A stretch of 10,398 bases of DNA from NCBI GenBank assembly GCA_029932015.1, contig JAOZQW010000059.1, positions 1-10,398 of the forward strand, read 5' to 3'. Source of the DNA: Candidatus Fermentibacteraceae bacterium (lineage in GTDB: Bacteria; Fermentibacterota; Fermentibacteria; Fermentibacterales; JCC-6). Made by a program: the position numbers and the translations under genes. This document shows positions 8,009 through 10,398 of this stretch, piece by piece. Below the pieces are notes generated by a model, which ran no database searches, was not told the origin of the DNA, and was given only the letters and a program-made list of their open reading frames with translations. The first letter of the stretch is position 1. Each line of letters begins with the position of its first letter.

Positions 8009-8380
8009 TTGCCAACGATCAACCAGCTTGTGCGCAAAGGGCGCAAGAAGCAGCTGTCCAAGACCAAGGCGCCGGCGCTGACCGGATGCCCCCAGAGGAG
8101 GGGTATATGCACCAGGGTCTACACATCGACACCGAAAAAGCCGAACTCCGCGCTGAGAAAAGTAGCGAGAGTGCGACTTCGCAACGGTTTCGAAGTGACA
8201 GCTTACATACCAGGAATAGATCACAATCTAAACGAACACTCCGTCGTCCTTATCAGAGGCGGCAGGGTGAAGGATCTTCCGGGAGTCAGATACCATATCA
8301 TCCGTGGTGTCGAGGACGCGTCTGGAGTCGAGGGCCGAAGGCAGGGCCGCTCCAAGTACGGTACCCGGAAAGCTGAATAG
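8009..8380 (+). CDS. rpsL: 30S ribosomal protein S12
   Basis: S12 of the small ribosomal subunit sits at the decoding centre, helps check codon-anticodon pairing, and is the site of classic streptomycin-resistance mutations. 123 residues, the normal length. The protein begins P-T-I-N-Q-L-V-R-K after the initiator, the canonical S12 N terminus, so the start is TTG at 8009. The P-K-K-P-N-S-A-L-R-K loop carries K43, and the R-G-G-R-V-K-D-L-P-G-V-R-Y loop carries K88 and D89 (numbering with Met). Both Lys are wild type, so no S12-based streptomycin resistance is indicated. D89 is the residue methylthiolated by RimO in E. coli. It sits 70 bases after rpoC and 53 before rpsG, as in str operons. The TTG start is unusual for such a heavily expressed gene, though the SD is strong. 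Stop is TAG. Confidence 0.97.
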   Translation: MPTINQLVRKGRKKQLSKTKAPALTGCPQRRGICTRVYTSTPKKPNSALRKVARVRLRNGFEVTAYIPGIDHNLNEHSVVLIRGGRVKDLPGVRYHIIRGVEDASGVEGRRQGRSKYGTRKAE

Positions 8381-8396
8381 AGGATAACCAACGAAA

Positions 8397-8429
8397 CACC
8401 CGTTCATCTGTGCGATGCGGGTGAGGAGG
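8397..8429 (+). promoter_or_regulatory. Hairpin abutting the rpsG Shine-Dalgarno sequence; possible S7 control site
   Basis: CACCCG (8397-8402) pairs perfectly with CGGGTG (8418-8423). After a two-base TT bulge, CATC (8405-8408) pairs with GATG (8414-8417) around the loop TGTGC. The stem ends exactly where the SD AGGAGG (8424-8429) begins, four bases before the rpsG ATG at 8434. In E. coli, S7 represses translation by binding the rpsL-rpsG gap of the str mRNA. The position here fits that role, but nothing in the sequence proves S7 binding. No other gene or terminator is visible in this 53-base gap. Confidence 0.45.
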
Positions 8430-8433
8430 ATCA

Positions 8434-8907
8434 ATGGCCAGACGTTCAAGGCCTAAAAAGCGGGAGATCGCGCCGGACAGGAAGTTCGGAAGCCTGCTTA
8501 TAGCCAAGTTCATTAATAAGCTCATGCTCCAGGGCAGGAAGTCCAAGGCGGAGAAGATATTCTACGATGCCATGGATATCGTGACGGAGAAGACCGGTCA
8601 GGACCCGGTGACAGTTTTCAACCGGGCAATGGGTAATGTGAGACCAGCGCTCAAGGTCAAATCCAGGCGAGTTGGTGGCTCTACCTATCAGATCCCGCTT
8701 GAGGTAAAGCCTGCAGAGAAGGATTCCCTTGCCATGCGATGGATCCTGCAGTACGCAAAAGCCCGCAGGGGCCGCGGAATGGCTGAGAAGCTTGCGGCGG
8801 AACTGATGGACGCGTCCAAGGGCGAGAATGCCGGCAGCGTCAAGAAGAGAGAAGACACTCACAAAATGGCAGAGGCTAACAAGGCTTTCGCTCACTACCG
8901 CTGGTAG
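8434..8907 (+). CDS. rpsG: 30S ribosomal protein S7
   Basis: S7 nucleates assembly of the 30S head by binding the 3' major domain of 16S rRNA, and lines the E site and mRNA exit channel. 157 residues, close to the bacterial norm of about 156. Recognisable by the basic N-terminal arm (R-R-S-R-P-K-K-R), D-x-K-F-G-S with A-K-F-I-N-K-L-M from residue 24, N-V-R-P-A-L-K-V (68-75), the rRNA/mRNA-contact hairpin K-S-R-R-V-G-G-S-T-Y-Q (76-86), A-M-R-W-I, and the C-terminal V-K-K-R-E-D-T-H-K-M-A-E-A-N-K-A-F-A-H-Y-R-W. The ATG at 8434 follows a consensus AGGAGG by four bases. In E. coli this protein autoregulates the str operon; hairpins on both sides of this gene make similar control plausible here. 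Stop is TAG. Confidence 0.98.
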   Translation: MARRSRPKKREIAPDRKFGSLLIAKFINKLMLQGRKSKAEKIFYDAMDIVTEKTGQDPVTVFNRAMGNVRPALKVKSRRVGGSTYQIPLEVKPAEKDSLAMRWILQYAKARRGRGMAEKLAAELMDASKGENAGSVKKREDTHKMAEANKAFAHYRW

Positions 8908-8911
8908 CCTT

Positions 8912-8924
8912 CGGGAACTTCCCG
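8912..8924 (+). promoter_or_regulatory. Short hairpin just after rpsG
   Basis: CGGGA (8912-8916) pairs with TCCCG (8920-8924) around a three-base loop, five bases after the rpsG stop. No T run follows, so it is not an intrinsic terminator. Its 3' arm overlaps ACTT (8917-8920), which could instead pair with AAGT (8966-8969), so it may compete with an extended form of the downstream fusA hairpin. Confidence 0.35.
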
Positions 8925-8926
8925 TA

Positions 8927-8965
8927 CCTCCGGCGTCCAGTGCTGTGAAGGCTAGCGGCCGGAGG
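8927..8965 (+). promoter_or_regulatory. Hairpin sequestering the fusA Shine-Dalgarno sequence
   Basis: CCTCCGGC (8927-8934) is a perfect complement of GCCGGAGG (8958-8965), giving an eight-pair GC-rich stem with a 23-base loop. The right arm contains GGAGG (8961-8965), the only good SD before fusA, so the folded form would hide it. GGAGG lies 15 bases before the GTG at 8981, longer than the usual 5-9. An extension of four pairs (8917-8920 with 8966-8969) is possible across a six-base bulge. Likely a translational control element; the regulator is unknown, with S7 and coupling to rpsG translation the obvious candidates. Confidence 0.55.
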
Positions 8966-8980
8966 AAGTGCGGATCATAA

Positions 8981-10398
8981 GTGGATAGAATACGCAACAT
9001 CGGCATTATGGCGCATATCGATGCCGGGAAGACCACGGTCACTGAACGCATCCTCTATTATTCGGGGCGAGTACACCGAATGGGCGATGTCGATCACGGT
9101 ACAGCTGTGATGGACTGGATGCCCCAGGAGAGGGAGCGGGGAATAACAATCCAGTCCGCGGCCACGACCTGTCCGTGGAACGATCACCAGATTAACATCA
9201 TCGATACTCCAGGACATGTTGATTTCACTGCCGAAGTGGAGCGCAGCCTTAGAGTTCTGGATGGGGCCGTAGCAGTATTCTGCGCAGTCGGTGGAGTTGA
9301 GCCACAGTCGGAGACAGTCTGGCATCAGGCCGATCGCTATGGGGTACCAAGACTGGCTTTTATTAATAAAATGGACAGACAGGGAGCGGATTTCGACCGG
9401 GTGTTGTGCATGATGCACGATATGCTCGGAGCAAAACCGATACCAGTGATCCTGCCTATCGGAAGCGGCAATGAATTCTCGGGGATCATCAGTCTGCTTG
9501 ACGGCAAGGCGGTTCATTTCGACCAGCAGACAGTCGGTGCTACCTTCACTCTGGAAGATATTCCTGAAGAGAACATGGAAGACTACCTGGCTGCGAAGGA
9601 ACTGCTGTGGGAGACTGCGGCGATGCTCGAGGAATCAGCAATGGATAAGCTCTTCGAGGGGGAGCTCGAATCTGATGATGTTCGACGTCTCCTCCGGAAA
9701 GGCACGATCTCCGGTGAGATCGTACCTGTTCTCTGCGGAGCTGCTCTGCGGAACATAGGGGTTCAGTATCTGCTTGATGCTATAGTCGACTGGCTTCCAT
9801 CCCCGACTGACCTTCCAGCCGTGACAGGATACCTTGCCGATGGAGAGGTAACCTCTATCTCCAGGGATCCGGGCGGACCTTTCTGCGCTCTTGTTTTCAA
9901 GGTCCAGTGTGATCCGCATCTTGGCAGACTCGCCTTTCTGAGGGTCTATTCCGGCTCTGCGGCAGATGGAAGCCAGATCCTCAACAACAGAACCGGACGG
10001 AAAGAGCGGCTCGCCCGTCTTGTCCGCATGCACGCCGACAAGCGGAAGCACCTCGATTCCGTCAGTGCTGGTGACATCGCTGCTGCAGGCGTCAGGGATG
10101 TATCCACAGGTGATACTCTCAGCGCTCTCGGGCATCCTATCGTGCTGGAGTCAATAGAGTTCCCTGCTCCGGTCATGCAGGTCGCCATCGAACCGGCCAG
10201 TACTGTTGACGAGAAGAAACTGGAGGAGGCTCTCGCTTCCCTGGAGAGCGAAGACCCCAGCTTCAGGGTTGGGATCGACCCCGAATCCGGGCAGACACTC
10301 ATCAAGGGGATGGGTGAACTCCACCTTGAAGTACTCGCCAATCGAATATCATCCGAGCACGGTATTCGTGTCAGGACCGGCAAACCCCAGGTTTCTTT
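8981..10398 (+). CDS. fusA: Translation elongation factor G, 3'-truncated by the window edge
   Basis: EF-G is the GTPase that drives tRNA-mRNA translocation on the ribosome, and with RRF it recycles ribosomes. 472 complete codons are visible, about two thirds of the usual 700 or so; the frame is open to the right edge. GTPase motifs: P-loop A-H-I-D-A-G-K-T (11-18), switch I R-G-I-T-I with T56, D-T-P-G-H with D75 and catalytic H79, N-K-M-D (129-132), and C-G-A-A (252-255). Domain II follows (F-K-V-Q-C-D-P-H-L-G-R-L, then G-D-I-A-A-A-G-V-R-D), then the start of domain III with E-D-P-S-F-R-V and G-M-G-E-L-H-L-E. Start: GTG at 8981, because an in-frame TAA occupies 8978-8980, and the next ATG (9008) would lose the conserved R-N-I-G-I. 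The N terminus is about eight residues shorter than in E. coli. F-T-A-E-V-E-R-S-L-R-V-L and the R-x-x-R-L-V-R-M-H-A-D-K-R segment recall the spdEFG branch of EF-G; this is uncertain. Confidence 0.95.
   Translation, partial: MDRIRNIGIMAHIDAGKTTVTERILYYSGRVHRMGDVDHGTAVMDWMPQERERGITIQSAATTCPWNDHQINIIDTPGHVDFTAEVERSLRVLDGAVAVFCAVGGVEPQSETVWHQADRYGVPRLAFINKMDRQGADFDRVLCMMHDMLGAKPIPVILPIGSGNEFSGIISLLDGKAVHFDQQTVGATFTLEDIPEENMEDYLAAKELLWETAAMLEESAMDKLFEGELESDDVRRLLRKGTISGEIVPVLCGAALRNIGVQYLLDAIVDWLPSPTDLPAVTGYLADGEVTSISRDPGGPFCALVFKVQCDPHLGRLAFLRVYSGSAADGSQILNNRTGRKERLARLVRMHADKRKHLDSVSAGDIAAAGVRDVSTGDTLSALGHPIVLESIEFPAPVMQVAIEPASTVDEKKLEEALASLESEDPSFRVGIDPESGQTLIKGMGELHLEVLANRISSEHGIRVRTGKPQVS

Noticed and set aside
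8912..8965. Hairpins after rpsG as a transcription terminator
   Set aside because: No T run follows either stem and fusA starts right after, so translational control is more likely.
9008..10398. ATG at 9008 as the start of fusA
   Set aside because: It would remove the conserved R-N-I-G-I strand before the P-loop; GTG at 8981 keeps it.

Overview
This window is a stretch of the bacterial core transcription and translation cluster, all on the + strand, in the order rpoB (5' end missing) - rpoC - rpsL - rpsG - fusA (3' end missing). It joins the distal part of the rpoBC operon to the str operon, an arrangement found in many bacterial phyla. Coding density is very high. The gaps are 2, 70, 53 and 73 bases. 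I see no tRNA, rRNA, CRISPR array, insertion sequence, convincing promoter or Rho-independent terminator.

Organism: clearly a bacterium, moderately GC-rich by eye. Arg codons lean to AGG/AGA (10 of the 15 Arg codons in the first 106 codons of rpoC). The beta' subunit has features recalled from the Bacteroidota/FCB side of the tree: a G-M-G-A-D-A-I-F segment in the N-terminal third, a T-G-E-L-G-E-T insertion before the bridge helix, and Leu in place of E. coli Met932 in the trigger loop. An uncultivated FCB-type lineage is my best guess, held with low confidence because no search was possible.

Layout: 2-3160 is rpoB from about E. coli residue 250 to the C terminus. Its last codons contain a perfect anti-SD complement that serves rpoC. 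3163-7938 is rpoC, 1591 codons, about 200 longer than typical relatives. The excess is a single block of about 207 residues (6406-7026) inside the trigger-loop insertion SI3. Its order of predicted strands and helices looks like an AAA_16/STAND-type P-loop ATPase domain whose Walker A and Walker B residues are gone. This is the most unusual thing in the window. 7939-8008 is a gap ending in a strong SD for rpsL, which starts with TTG. rpsG follows after a gap whose hairpin abuts its SD. fusA follows after a gap in which an 8-bp perfect stem covers its only good SD; it starts with GTG directly after an in-frame TAA.

Together the genes make RNA polymerase beta and beta', the 30S proteins S12 and S7, and the translocase EF-G. 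Hairpins at the two ribosomal-protein junctions suggest translational control, as known for S7 in the E. coli str operon. The polymerase also carries unusual substitutions at sites that are drug-relevant or mechanistically sensitive: beta D516E, I530T and P535Q, and bridge-helix F773S, all in E. coli numbering. All four complete stop codons in the window are TAG.
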